Shown piece after piece: positions 1 through 9,034 of a stretch of DNA of 64,000 nt. Source of the stretch: Rhynchopus sp. YZ270_cl-10 (Eukaryota > Euglenozoa > Diplonemea > Diplonemida > Diplonemidae). Position 1 is the first letter of the stretch. Each line of letters opens with the position of its first letter. The translations under genes and the position numbers were made by a program. The stretch lies in the NCBI GenBank assembly GCA_964035575.1, contig OZ037870.1:124001-188000 (forward strand), read 5' to 3'. The notes below the pieces were generated by a model. That model was not told where the DNA came from. It worked only from the letters and a program-made list of their open reading frames with translations, and did not search any database.

Positions 1-42
1 TGGGCGAGTGAAGTGGAAGAACAGTAATGAAAAAGGGGTTTA

Positions 43-70
43 ATTAAGCCTTTTGGGCTTTGTTCACCTT
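43..70. repeat. Short hairpin repeat, CACCTT-tailed variant
   Basis: The stem AAGCC/GGCTT closes a TTTTG loop and the right side ends in TTCACCTT, the same right border as the hairpin family at 6602, 7338, 36449 and elsewhere. It is a degenerate member. Confidence 0.45.
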
Positions 71-87
71 CAAAAAAAAAGTGGATA

Positions 88-114
88 GTGCAAACGTCTC
101 TGGGACGCAGGCAC
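88..114. repeat. Hairpin repeat with CTCT loop
   Basis: The outer stem is GTGC (88-91) with GCAC (111-114); the inner stem is CGTC (95-98) with GACG (104-107), around a TCTGG loop. A copy at 55417-55446 keeps the outer stem, the AAAC spacer and the CTCTGGGA core but has a different inner stem, CCC with GGG. Confidence 0.6.
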
Positions 115-769
115 TGAACAATACTTCGATGCTTGAGCACTGCTACGTCTCTAAATTAACAAAAAGAACACATTGTCAGATGAATGCGCTCTTCTTCATG
201 CACACATAAACACACACATCTTCTTTACCACTATCGTCATCGTGCTGGAACACGCTGGGTATGAAATTTGGTGGTCTCTTCGTCACAGAGACAGTTGGTT
301 CGGGATACATAACAAAATACAAAAACGGAACGAAACTAAAAAAAACAAAAACAAAACTAAAGACATTACGCACCAAAGGTCTGCACCTGTGGAATTGGCA
401 AAAGGGTTTTGTCTCCGGCTACCACCAGTAAACGGGACCACGACGAGGCCTGAAAGGAAAGAATGTACCACCCAGAGGGGAGGTCAGCAAAAAAGAAAGG
501 AGAAAGATACTCCTCCTCAAGCGTCCCCCTTACGGCATATGCCCGAGGGGAGATGACACCTGAAAATAGAACGCAGGAAAACGCCTCTTGGGACGCGAGC
601 GCATATTTTTGAAAAAAATGGTAGTTTGTTGAATGCAGGCACAATACAATGCCCGGATGAATACACAAAATACCCAAAGAAAGGTGTGAAAAAATAAAAC
701 CAAATGGCTTTGCCCAGGACGGTGTGAAACGAATGAACGCGAGAGTTCCGCACACCCTTTTTCAACCCC

Positions 770-1972
770 CTATAGCAGCAGCTGTGTCGCAAGCACTAAG
801 GCCCCGACTGCTGCAAACCCCAGCAGAATGTGCACCGCCACAGCGTAGACGTAGACTAGCACACTCTTCCCCTCCTTCCTGCCCGCCTTGGTGGTGTTCT
901 TCGACGACAACGACGGAGGCGGCGACGGCGTCTCCGTCTGCGACCCATTCGCACTCAACTCCCTTGGCGCGCCACTCTCCGTCAGCAGCGCCTCTGTGTA
1001 GTTACCTCTCTTCGGCGACGCGGGACCTGCGGCAACCTGAGCAGACGCTACTGGGAGGGAGTGCACCGTCACCGCCACACCATTCGACAAACTCGACGAC
1101 GAGCTGCGTGGTATCTTCAAATCATCGTCATGCGAAAGCGCCCCTTTCCCACTGCCCACTGTACCGTCATTCCCAGACGGTGTAGACACATGCGAAGGGA
1201 ACACACAGCTCATACTCTGCTGCGACGAAAACATGATGTTCTGCCGTTTCCGCAACGCCAAAGGAATGGGTGGTGGGATAGGCGGTGGTGGTGCAGACGG
1301 CTCTGACGGTGTTGACTCCGATGGAAGCACAGGTGGCGGCGACTCTGGCATCTGCTCCGAAGACGGCACATCGAAGAGACTGCTCTTCTCGTTCCCAGAG
1401 CTTGCGCTCTTTGGATGTTCTGGAGGCAAAATGCTTTTATCAAACGTAGGATAAAGCGGCGCATCCAAAGGTTTGTCCGAGACCTGATCTGCCACATCCA
1501 TCTGTATGAACGTCACTGCCCTCGAGTCTACAGACCCATCATCGTCTTCTGGAGAAATGCGTATCCGTGGTGTGCCGCTTGGTGTGCTGTGTTGGGGTGA
1601 ACTGCTCGGTGTGCCTCCTTCCATTACCAAGGCCAGAGGTGATGCGGCTTCCGCAGTGCGTGTATGCGCTGCAGCGACGCGAGAGAGACGGCTGCTCTGT
1701 GGGTTGAGGGAAAGGAGCTGTGCGGACTTTGGGGTCGCTGTGGAGGTGTGGGTGCTGGTGCTTGCGCTCACAACGGATTGCATTGCGGGGCTGTGTGTCA
1801 CAGTGGGTCGTGACTTTCCTCCGGTAGAGGAGCTTGCAGTGCGTCTGAAGCTGCGGAGGCGCTGCCCCGTAACAGGGTCGACCTCGTACATCCACTCCAC
1901 AGCGTCGCCTGACTCGATGCTTGCCTGCTGTGGTGGGGTGTCCGAGTTGCAGATTATGTGCATCATGTCCAT
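770..1972 (-). CDS. Hypothetical serine/proline-rich protein with C-terminal membrane anchor
   Basis: I do not recognise this 400-residue protein. Most of it is low-complexity, rich in Ser, Pro and Thr, with a proline stretch near the middle and no catalytic motif. The last 30 or so residues (SVLVYVYAVAVHILLGFAAV onward) form one hydrophobic segment ending almost at the stop, so a tail-anchored membrane protein facing the cytosol is likely. An in-frame ATG exists upstream at 2086 but lies inside a polypyrimidine tract. The AG at 2035-2036 looks like a splice acceptor, so the first ATG after it, at 1972, is the better start. The Ser/Pro-rich body may be phosphorylated or disordered, which is inference. 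Confidence 0.7.
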   Translation of the reverse strand: MDMMHIICNSDTPPQQASIESGDAVEWMYEVDPVTGQRLRSFRRTASSSTGGKSRPTVTHSPAMQSVVSASTSTHTSTATPKSAQLLSLNPQSSRLSRVAAAHTRTAEAASPLALVMEGGTPSSSPQHSTPSGTPRIRISPEDDDGSVDSRAVTFIQMDVADQVSDKPLDAPLYPTFDKSILPPEHPKSASSGNEKSSLFDVPSSEQMPESPPPVLPSESTPSEPSAPPPPIPPPIPLALRKRQNIMFSSQQSMSCVFPSHVSTPSGNDGTVGSGKGALSHDDDLKIPRSSSSSLSNGVAVTVHSLPVASAQVAAGPASPKRGNYTEALLTESGAPRELSANGSQTETPSPPPSLSSKNTTKAGRKEGKSVLVYVYAVAVHILLGFAAVGALVLATQLLL

Positions 1973-2402
1973 TGTGCCTACCGCATTCACGTATGTGGTG
2001 TGTCGTGTGCGGTGTGTTCTTTGAACGACCTCTCCTGAGATGAGGTGATTGGGAGGGAGGGAGGGAGGGGAGAGAGAGGGGGTCAAGTGAAAGAAAACTT
2101 TGGAGAAGGGCGTTTGGTTCTAAATTTCTAACAAAAACAGGAAAACAAAAAGAGAGAGAGAGAGAAAAAGGAAAAAAAGGGGCATTTGTTAAGATGAATG
2201 TGCCTCTCGTGCACAAAGAAAAAAACAGAATCTAAGGTTAAAAAAAACGACATATGGGTGATGTTGTTTTGTTATTGCTTTTTTTGATCATCAGTTAGTG
2301 TAGCTGCCACGCACGAACTCTTTTACAAGCGTGGTGATCACCCAGCGGAGCGGTGACCACACTTTTGGGTGTTTTTGGCCCGCGCCAAACATAAAAATCC
2401 CA
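1973..2402. other. Intergenic spacer
   Basis: It contains the acceptor region of the left gene. At 2287-2345 there is a T-run followed by the TTAGTGTAG motif of the poly-T repeat family and a stem CCACGC/GCGTGG. No gene is seen. Confidence 0.5.
2035..2088 (-). promoter_or_regulatory. Polypyrimidine tract and splice acceptor before the 1972 start
   Basis: Read in gene sense, a run of CCCTCCCTCCCT-type pyrimidines ends in CTCATCTCAG (AG at 2036-2035). The first ATG downstream is at 1972. No upstream coding exon is evident, which fits a spliced-leader acceptor. On the plus strand the same tract is a G-rich run (GGGAGGGAGGGAGGG). Confidence 0.6.
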
Positions 2403-3701
2403 TTAGTACCCCTTCCACGCTGCGGCAGAGGAGAGGGGCTGGTAGGTGTGTGGAGTGGAGAGGGTTGGTGGCATCTGCACTTGCGACACTTGCGGCACGA
2501 ACACCGGCTGCACCCGCTTCGCTGCGACCGCCACCTCCGGCACATCCTTCCTCCCTAGCATTGTCGCAACGTACGCAGGCTCAGGCTGCCTACTGCACAT
2601 CACGTTCGGTGGTGCTGGATGCGGCAGATGTGAGAGGTACGCATGCGAACTGTGCCGCACACTGGTCTGCGTCTGTGCTGCCACACCACACCCACACCCA
2701 CGCCCTGCCACCTCCTCCCTCTGCATATCCACCAACCCCGACATAAAATCGTACGTCAACGCCAACCTCCTGACGCTCTCTGTATCCTTTACGTACTGCA
2801 CCTTTTGCAGTAAGATGGCCTGCCGTTCTGCCAACTGTGTGTGCACATGAAGCATTGCGGATCCCCTTTGGAGCTCTTGCAGTTCTTTCTTTATGGACAC
2901 ACCTTGCGACATCTGCGCCGAAGCTAAATACGCAAACCCCGTGAACGCACACCGTGTCGCGACCATGAGGCCGTGCATGGCTGCGACCTCTATTTCCTTC
3001 CGCCCCTCTGCCTCATGCTCTATAGCGTCCACCACACTGCGGGAGTGCGCAAACCTCTCTGTTCTGAGGACAGAACTGCTTGTTTGGAGGTGACGCCGTT
3101 CACTTTCCCAGAAGAGACGTTCTTCGCATCGTTCTATTTCAATGCGGGAGGCTGCTTCCTCGGATTCGAGGTGTCGTAGGAGGTGCGTGGTGCGCTCAGA
3201 CTCGATGTCGAGGATGCGGGCTTGGGTTGCGATGCGTTCGGTTTGGCCTTCGCAGAGCTGCTCGAGGAGCTCCCTCCTCTCGGTGGCGGCAGCACCGCGG
3301 GCCTCCTGCAGCGCGGCGGCTACGGCAGCCTTCTTCGTCTCTTCTGCCCCCTCCGCGACCTCCTCCGCCTCAGCACAGCGTCGCTCCGCCTCCGCCACCC
3401 TCTTCTCCATCTCCTCCACCGCCCGCAACGCCTCCATTGCCCCCAACGCACGGCACGTCCCCGACACCGACGTCGCTTTGCTCCCTGCAGACACCCACGC
3501 GCTTTCCCCAGACTCACTCCCCGCGACGGTTCCCGAACTGCTTTGAGGTCGAAAGAATTCATGTCGGTCTGAATAAGACTCTGTGAGGTGCGCAGATGAT
3601 GAAGACGTAGGCAGCGTACGATGCCGTTGATCCTCCTTGAGATACTGCGCAACCCTTTCAGAAGGGTGTGCTGTGCTTATGCTGATGGCGCTGAGGGGCA
3701 T
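2403..3701 (-). CDS. Hypothetical coiled-coil protein
   Basis: This is a 432-residue protein of unknown function. After a Ser-rich N-terminus, residues of about 88-235 form a long charged helix rich in Ala, Glu and Arg (MEKRVAEAERRCAEAEE), a typical coiled coil, continuing more weakly to about residue 320. The last 100 residues are His/Pro/Val-rich and probably disordered. There is no signal peptide or membrane segment. The ATG at 3701 is the first in frame and follows a pyrimidine-rich leader. A cytoskeletal or scaffold role is possible but is only inferred from the coiled coil. Codon use is GC-rich, like its neighbours. Confidence 0.75.
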   Translation of the reverse strand: MPLSAISISTAHPSERVAQYLKEDQRHRTLPTSSSSAHLTESYSDRHEFFRPQSSSGTVAGSESGESAWVSAGSKATSVSGTCRALGAMEALRAVEEMEKRVAEAERRCAEAEEVAEGAEETKKAAVAAALQEARGAAATERRELLEQLCEGQTERIATQARILDIESERTTHLLRHLESEEAASRIEIERCEERLFWESERRHLQTSSSVLRTERFAHSRSVVDAIEHEAEGRKEIEVAAMHGLMVATRCAFTGFAYLASAQMSQGVSIKKELQELQRGSAMLHVHTQLAERQAILLQKVQYVKDTESVRRLALTYDFMSGLVDMQREEVAGRGCGCGVAAQTQTSVRHSSHAYLSHLPHPAPPNVMCSRQPEPAYVATMLGRKDVPEVAVAAKRVQPVFVPQVSQVQMPPTLSTPHTYQPLSSAAAWKGY

Positions 3702-4122
3702 TGTGGGGGGATGAGATGAGGAGGAGGAGAGGGGGGGTTTGGTGTGTATTGGTATGTCTCCCTCTGTGGACGTTGGTGGGGATGGTATGTTTCAAGTGTT
3801 TAGGGGAAAATATGGAAAGCAAAAGTATATTTTTTTTTTTTCATTTTTTTATCTATAGAATACAACAGATGGGAGAGGAGGGATGGGGGGAAAGAGAAAT
3901 ATATTCCCTTTTTTTTCATATGACAATTTCTCTAAAGCCTCATAAACCAAATTCATATACTTTCAAATAAAATTTGAAAGCATTAGGGAAGTGTATAAAA
4001 AACAACAACAACCTCATAAATAATTTCTCTAAAGCCTCATAAAAAAAATACTCGAATTTTCATCATTTTGAACACATCGTAAAAAACGTTTTGTTTATAA
4101 CACCTCCCCCCCATCCGCCACT
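3702..4122. other. AT-rich spacer with a direct repeat
   Basis: No gene is seen. The phrase ATTTCTCTAAAGCCTCATAA occurs twice, around 3927 and 4022, inside A/T-rich sequence. The TAAAGCCTCATAA part loosely recalls the hairpin-loop core found elsewhere but has no clear stem. Confidence 0.5.
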
Positions 4123-5362
4123 CTAAAACGCCACCGCCGGGTAGGTTGCTTCTGCTGCATATGTTACCAGAGTTTCGAACATGATGCGGAGCTCTTCGCG
4201 CGACGCCTTTTCAACGGTGTAGGCATCTACATGGAGAGAATGTACGGCACATGCGTTCAGAAAGGCAGACACTTTGTCGTCCGCAGTCTGCAGGGTACAG
4301 AGGAGCGCATGGTGCGCACCCTTTGTGGGCAGTGCGAGCAGATAGAGCAGCAACCCATCCGCAGTCTGCACCAGCAGTACCCGCTGCACATCCGCGACCG
4401 GCATTTCTTGGAGAACCTCACCACCCTTCCCTGCAGCCACCACCTCCACCCACAGACGGTACTCATCCACCCGCACCGTCCCCTTCCGCCCACCCAACTG
4501 CACCGCATGCTGTGGCATTCCGTTTCTCGCCTTCGCACCATAAAACCAGGTCTCCACCTCCACCTCCCCACACACCATCTTCCTCCTTGGAGAAAGCGAT
4601 ACCACAACCCTTTCGAGAGGCTGTGGGGTGGGGGAAGGGGGTGCGCGGGGCTGTTGTCTTGTAGGTGTGGTCAGATGGGTTGGCGCCGGGGTCGGTGGAA
4701 ACGACGTTTCCTCGGACGCAAGCCTCCCCCTGAGATACGAATAGGCGACAGCTGGAGGATGCACTGCAGGGTCAAAACTCACCTCGCTTTTGAAATCTAC
4801 AAGAGTATTGTGAGGGTGTGGATGTGGATGAGGTGCCGGCCCTCTCCTTGGCGAAGGTGATCGCGGTGCCTCCCCAGGAACTTCTTGCACCGCCGCATAA
4901 AAAATCCACTTTTTTGCATTCAATTTGAGCGCCTGCTTCAACCCACCCTCCGAGCACTCCAAAAGGTTCACAACACACCGTCCGACCACATCCCCACCAC
5001 ACACCAAATCCACAAACAGATCAGATGCGTCAGAAGCTACGGTCACCCACTCATTAAACACAACACAGGTTTCGCCGCTGTGCAGTGCGATGCTGGCTGC
5101 CCGGGTGCTCCCTTTGCAGCCACCCAACGCTTCGTAGCGAAGGTGGTACAGAAGGCCTTTGCATGCACTACGTGGTTCGGAGGTGAGCTTGACACCGCCA
5201 AGAAGGACTTTGAGGTGGTGTGGGGTGTGGGGTGGGGGGGGCTCCGCGGTGAGGGGTGTGCGGGGTGGGGGGAGGGAGGTGGCGGCGGTGGAGCGAGAGT
5301 GGGCGGTGGAGGTGGCGTGGCGCTTGAGGGCGGGGTGCAGGGGCTGTTGTTGGAGGTGCTGC

Positions 5363-5394
<32 letters not shown>

Positions 5395-5553
5395 TTGTTG
5401 CTGCTGCAACTCCCTCCGTATCATCACCCCTTGCAAATTCGCCTCTGCCATTGCAAGCGCTTCGTCATCCGAATCGTCTCCCAACAATCCATCATAAAAC
5501 GGAGGTAAACTAGTCGACGATGTCTCGCATGACACTAAGTCGTCTGCACGCAT
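4123..5553 (-). CDS. Hypothetical polyglutamine protein with a C2-like domain
   Basis: This 476-residue protein carries a glutamine run at about residues 49-68, encoded by a CAG-rich tract (5349-5410 on the plus strand reads CTG repeats). Residues of about 115-215 have the strand pattern of a C2-like domain (LKVLLGGVKLTSEP, then VVFNEWVTVASDASDLFVDL), without a clear set of calcium-binding aspartates. A C-terminal region of about 160 residues (GEVEVETWFYGAKAR onward) may be a second beta-rich, PH-like module. I infer a peripheral membrane or scaffold role; no enzyme motif is visible. The ATG at 5553 is the first in frame. The glutamine tract is likely length-polymorphic. Confidence 0.72.
5349..5410 (-). 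repeat. CAG/CTG trinucleotide repeat inside the polyQ gene
   Basis: An almost pure run of CTG with TTG interruptions on the plus strand encodes the glutamine stretch of the 4123-5553 gene. Confidence 0.9.
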
Positions 5554-5792
5554 GATTCAAGTGCGGGGGTTTTATAGAAAAAAAAACTAAAATGTTCTAT
5601 TTCATTTCGTTAAAAGGAGTGTGTCGTCGTGGGTGTCTGATGTGTGGTGTGAATAGGAGAGGAGAAAAAGGGGAAATGGCAGATGGCAGATGGGGAGAAA
5701 GTTGACTTTGATGGTGTGGCTGACGACCCCAAAATAGCAGAAAATAGCCCAAAAATAGCACCCCCCCTTCAGCCACACCATTTGAAATAGAA

Positions 5793-5815
5793 AAGCCTTC
5801 TCGTGAACAGTGTAC
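5793..5815. repeat. AAGCC-TCTCGTG hairpin-family repeat
   Basis: AAGCCTTCTCGTGAACAGTG followed by TAC. It shares its core and right border with 51628, 53498 and 60849. Confidence 0.5.
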
Positions 5816-5835
5816 TGGTTGGAGGCTGTACCGGG

Positions 5836-5888
5836 AGGTGGACACCCAACCATGCAGTCCTACAATCCATTGCTTGGTTTACATCTGA
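5836..5888. repeat. 53-nt dispersed repeat, copy 1
   Basis: It shares GCAGTCCTACA and flanking blocks with 33757-33808 at roughly 80% identity by eye. AACCA (5848-5852) can pair with TGGTT (5875-5879). It sits about 280 nt upstream of the start at 5553. Confidence 0.55.
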
Positions 5889-6067
5889 TAGGTGTTACTC
5901 CCACTTCCACTCATCAGCCAGATGAACGGGGATCATTGCGAACACAGGGACATGAAATCTGATGTGATGTAGGGTCTGGTTGGATTTTAAAAAAAAGAGA
6001 CGGGTGGGGTGGTCCTTTATTTTGCTATTTTCCTTTAGCCTCCGCAAGGGTATTAGTGTTTAGTTTT

Positions 6068-6125
6068 TTTTTTTTTTTTTGAAAACTTTGGTTGCATTAG
6101 TGTACACATCCACAGAGATGTGCCA
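6068..6125. repeat. T-run/TTAGTGTAC dispersed repeat
   Basis: A T-run, then GAAAACTTTGGTTGCATTAG and TGTACAC. Related copies are at 50544 and 53312. In gene sense the element would end in an A-run. Confidence 0.5.
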
Positions 6126-6601
6126 CAAAACGCTTGCGTAACCGCTGTTATAACACACGAAAATCCCTTCTGTGTGTAGCGCAAATCAGTGGTACAAATG
6201 TTTGTTCAGTTTACTTTTTGTTTTGTTTTGTTTTGCGCAGATGGGGAGGTAGTTAAATGGGTTTGTTACGGAATAGACGCAGTTCGTCTTTTTTTTATTT
6301 CTCAGTTCGTTGGTTTTTTTAGTTTTGTTTTTTTTCGTTTCATGTTTTGTTAAATTCCCCCACTGGGGGTCGTGTTCTCTTGTGGGGAAAGGTTTATCAA
6401 GGGGGGGATATTTAAAGCAAATAAAATCAAAGAAAACGTACTAGATAAAGATGAAAGGTGCTCGAGAAGATGAACGTGCATTTTTGCATCTTTTTTCCGC
6501 TGTCGTTCTCATTTTTTAAAATTTTGAATAAAAAAAGGCAAATAAAAACAACGGGATTCCATCCCCGGGTTACAAAACACCAAAAAAAAAAAATAGTTTA
6601 T

Positions 6602-6636
6602 GAGATGAACCTAAGCCTCTTGTGCTTAGTCACCTT
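6602..6636. repeat. CTAAGC/GCTTAG hairpin repeat
   Basis: A perfect 6-bp stem CTAAGC/GCTTAG closes the loop CTCTTGT, flanked by GAGATGAA on the left and TCACCTT on the right. It is one of the clearest members of the family. Confidence 0.75.
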
Positions 6637-7000
6637 GACAAAAAAATGGTCAAAACGTTGGCGGTACTTTTTTTTAACCCCTTCACTATTTTTTTCCTAT
6701 CGCTTAAAAGGACAAAAAAACGCATTTTGGCCTGTTGTTACGTTTTACGTTGTTATAAAAAAATAAAAAAACGTTTGTTTTCTTTGTTCTTTCCGTACCA
6801 TATTTGACAGGATAGAGTGACAAAAGGCACGTTCCGTTGGGGAAAAAGATCAAAAGAACCGTAAAATAGGATAAAAACGAGAACAAAAAAGGGAATAAAT
6901 ATGAAATGTGCCGCACACACACACACAAATCTATTCAAAAGAACCCGTTAAAGACGTCTCTGCCAATAAAGGATTGTTACGAAAGAGAAAAAAAAATACA

Positions 7001-7028
7001 AAGAGGTGTCCCTCAGCTGAGTCACCTT
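7001..7028. repeat. CTCAGCTGAG palindromic member of the hairpin family
   Basis: AAGAGGTGTC and GTCACCTT flank the palindrome CTCAGCTGAG. The flanks match the family; the inner stem is different. Confidence 0.5.
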
Positions 7029-7337
7029 GAAAAAAACGTTGGGGTGTAGTCGCTTTAAAACAAAGCTGGAAGAAGGGGGGTGGATGGTAGTGTTATTAGC
7101 ACCGGTCGTGCTAACCCACTTTTTATTTTTCCTATATTTTGTTGGGGCTCTCATTGGAGAAGAAAACAGTGGGGCTTATGAGGGGAAGTTGCAATGTAGA
7201 AAAAAAAAATGCCAAGACATAAACGACAAAGTACATCATGGTGTTGTTGTCCTTTTGTTTTGACAGTCGCAAGAAAAAGGAGTATGGGATGGATGGTTTG
7301 AAAAAAGCAAAAAAAACAAAAAAAGAGAGAAATATTG

Positions 7338-7369
7338 GATCCTAAGCCTCGGGTTGTGCTCAGTCACCT
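7338..7369. repeat. CCTAAGC hairpin-family repeat
   Basis: GATCCTAAGCCTCGGGTTGT is followed by GCTCAGTCACCT. The stem is CTAAGC/GCTCAG with one mismatch and the right border CACCT is conserved. Confidence 0.6.
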
Positions 7370-7507
7370 AAAAAAAAAAACCACGTAAAATCTCAAGTAA
7401 CGCACGCGCACGGCAAAAAAAAACCCAGAGCGAGGAAGGTTGCCCCGGTTTACCGCAATTTAAAAAAAAAAAAGGGAAAGTTTGTCGGATGAACCTAAGT
7501 TTTAGAT

Positions 7508-8232
7508 GCTTAGCCCAGGGTCCTCAAGGGGGTGCAAAAAAAAATTTTGCACCCAAAAAAAAAAAAAATAAAAAATTCGGGGGGTGCAAAAAATATTTTT
7601 GCACCCCCCAAAAAAAAAAAAAAAAGTTTTTTTGGGGCGAAAAAAAATTTTTGAGGGGGTATTTCAGGCTTCAGCAGGGATTCTCTGGCATTTCGTCAGC
7701 ACCACAACGGACACAGCCAAGCACCACTCGGTGGCTGTCACACTCACAATGTGTGAAAGTGGTGCCAGGGATGCTCCCTGCGATTGTCGCCACCTTTAGC
7801 AGTTCCAGGAAAGCAAGCGAAGTGATTATGTGGAAGTGTATTTCGTTTTATGCATGGGTACTGAGTACAATTTTCCGCTCGCTGCGCTCGCGGAGGTACA
7901 CCTTAAAAATTTTTTCCGCTCGCTTCGCTCGCGGAAAGACACCCCAAATGTGAAATAAAAAAACGGGCGCAGGAAAATTTTTTGGAGCCTCCCACGATTT
8001 CACAAAAACCCAAAAAAAAAAATAGCGTCAGGCCCTGGTTTCCCCATTTTCCCGTGAATTTTCACACCTCTTCCAACTTTGTCAGGGAGGAGCGCGCGCG
8101 AAGCGCGCGCGACGACCGCTTGTGTGGGGGAGAAAGCTCGGAATAGACTTTTCTGAAGGGTTTTGTACAGAAAAAAATTTGCACCCCTAAAATTCCCAGA
8201 GGGAGGTGCAGGCTGAGGACCCTGGCTTAGCC
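7508..8232. mobile_element. hAT-type non-autonomous DNA transposon with 8-bp target duplication
   Basis: The element spans 7516-8224. It starts CAGGGTCCTCA and ends TGAGGACCCTG, an 11-bp perfect terminal inverted repeat of hAT form. It is bounded by the exact 8-bp duplication GCTTAGCC at 7508-7515 and 8225-8232. It landed inside a hairpin repeat: the halves on either side would join as CTAAG, GCTTAGCC and ACCTT. Inside, 7670-7890 reads in one plus frame as TTRWLSHSQCVKVVPGMLPA, which resembles the TRWLS block of hAT transposases, so it is probably a relic of a longer autonomous element. GC-rich hairpins (CCGCTCGCTTCGCTCGCGG near 7916) interrupt the AT-rich body. Confidence 0.85.
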
Positions 8233-8557
8233 ACCTTTAAAAAAAAAATGGGGGAAAAAATCAACGTCGGAAGGTTGCAACGTTTATGACAAACAAATAA
8301 ACACAAGAAAATAAAAGAAAAGGAAGAAAACTTGGGGGGAAAAAAAGACGCTCCAAAAATACCAAAAATAATAATCTGGCACAACCTCATTATGTTGAAA
8401 AAAAACGCAGCAACAGAACCGTACACACAATAGGTTAATGTGGGGTACGGAACATCGCTGTGTATTTTTCCGTGGTGAAAGTGTGGGTTGCAATGCCTCA
8501 TGGTAGGGGGGAAAAGAAGAGCAAACCAAGTTTCTAAAGAGAAAAAATCGTTAAAAA

Positions 8558-8589
8558 GTGTCCACGTCTCTCAGACGTAAGGTAGACAC
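8558..8589. repeat. Two-step hairpin with CTC loop
   Basis: GTGTC/GACAC outer and ACGTCT/AGACGT inner stems close a CTC loop. It resembles the CTCT-loop hairpin at 88-114. Confidence 0.65.
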
Positions 8590-8665
8590 CCTAAAAAGTA
8601 GTTGGAGATGGATCGGATATGCAGTCAAAGCTGCACATCCTAAAAAGAGAGAAAAGTTTTTTTGT

Positions 8666-8700
8666 AAGATGAACCCAGCCTCTCTCTGTGCTAAGATACC
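8666..8700. repeat. AAGATGAACC hairpin-family repeat
   Basis: AAGATGAACCCAGCCTCTCT then CTGTGCTAAGATACC; it has the family's left border, an AGC/GCT stem and a CTCTCT loop. Confidence 0.55.
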
Positions 8701-9034
8701 CTACTAAGGGGGGCAACGGAAGTAGGGTTGATAGACTGGCGTGTGCTGCCGGTGCAACAATGCAAAACAAAAAGGATGGCTCTTTGTTTTTTGACCGAAA
8801 AAAGAGAGAAAGATAGAACCAGCAACACGTCGGTGTGTCGAGGGGGAGGTGGGGATAAGGGAGGAGGGAGGAGGGGTGTTTCTCTTGTGTTTGCATTTTT
8901 GGCTAGGGGGCACTCTGATGATCAGGGTGCGGCTAAGAATGTAAAGAGAAAAAGGTTAAGATGTACCTGTAGCCATCTTGAAAAATCATAAAATCGAGCG
9001 AGAAAAAAAAAATGCTTTTTAAGACAGAACCCGC

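Larger units (their letters stand above)
1..769. other. 3' spacer with two hairpin repeats
   Basis: No gene is supported here. The stretch lies downstream of the first minus-strand gene. It holds a hairpin with stem AAGCC/GGCTT followed by TTCACCTT (43-70) and a second hairpin with arms GTGC/GCAC and CGTC/GACG (88-114). The rest is A-rich or mixed sequence with only short, non-conserved open frames. Confidence 0.6.
5554..9034. other. Gene-poor spacer with hairpins and one hAT-like element
   Basis: No gene is supported over about 3.5 kb. It holds a 53-nt repeat shared with 33757 (5836-5888), several hairpin repeats (5793, 6602, 7001, 7338, 8558, 8666), a T-run repeat at about 6068-6125 and a DNA transposon (7516-8224). 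The background is rich in A and T runs. Confidence 0.6.
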
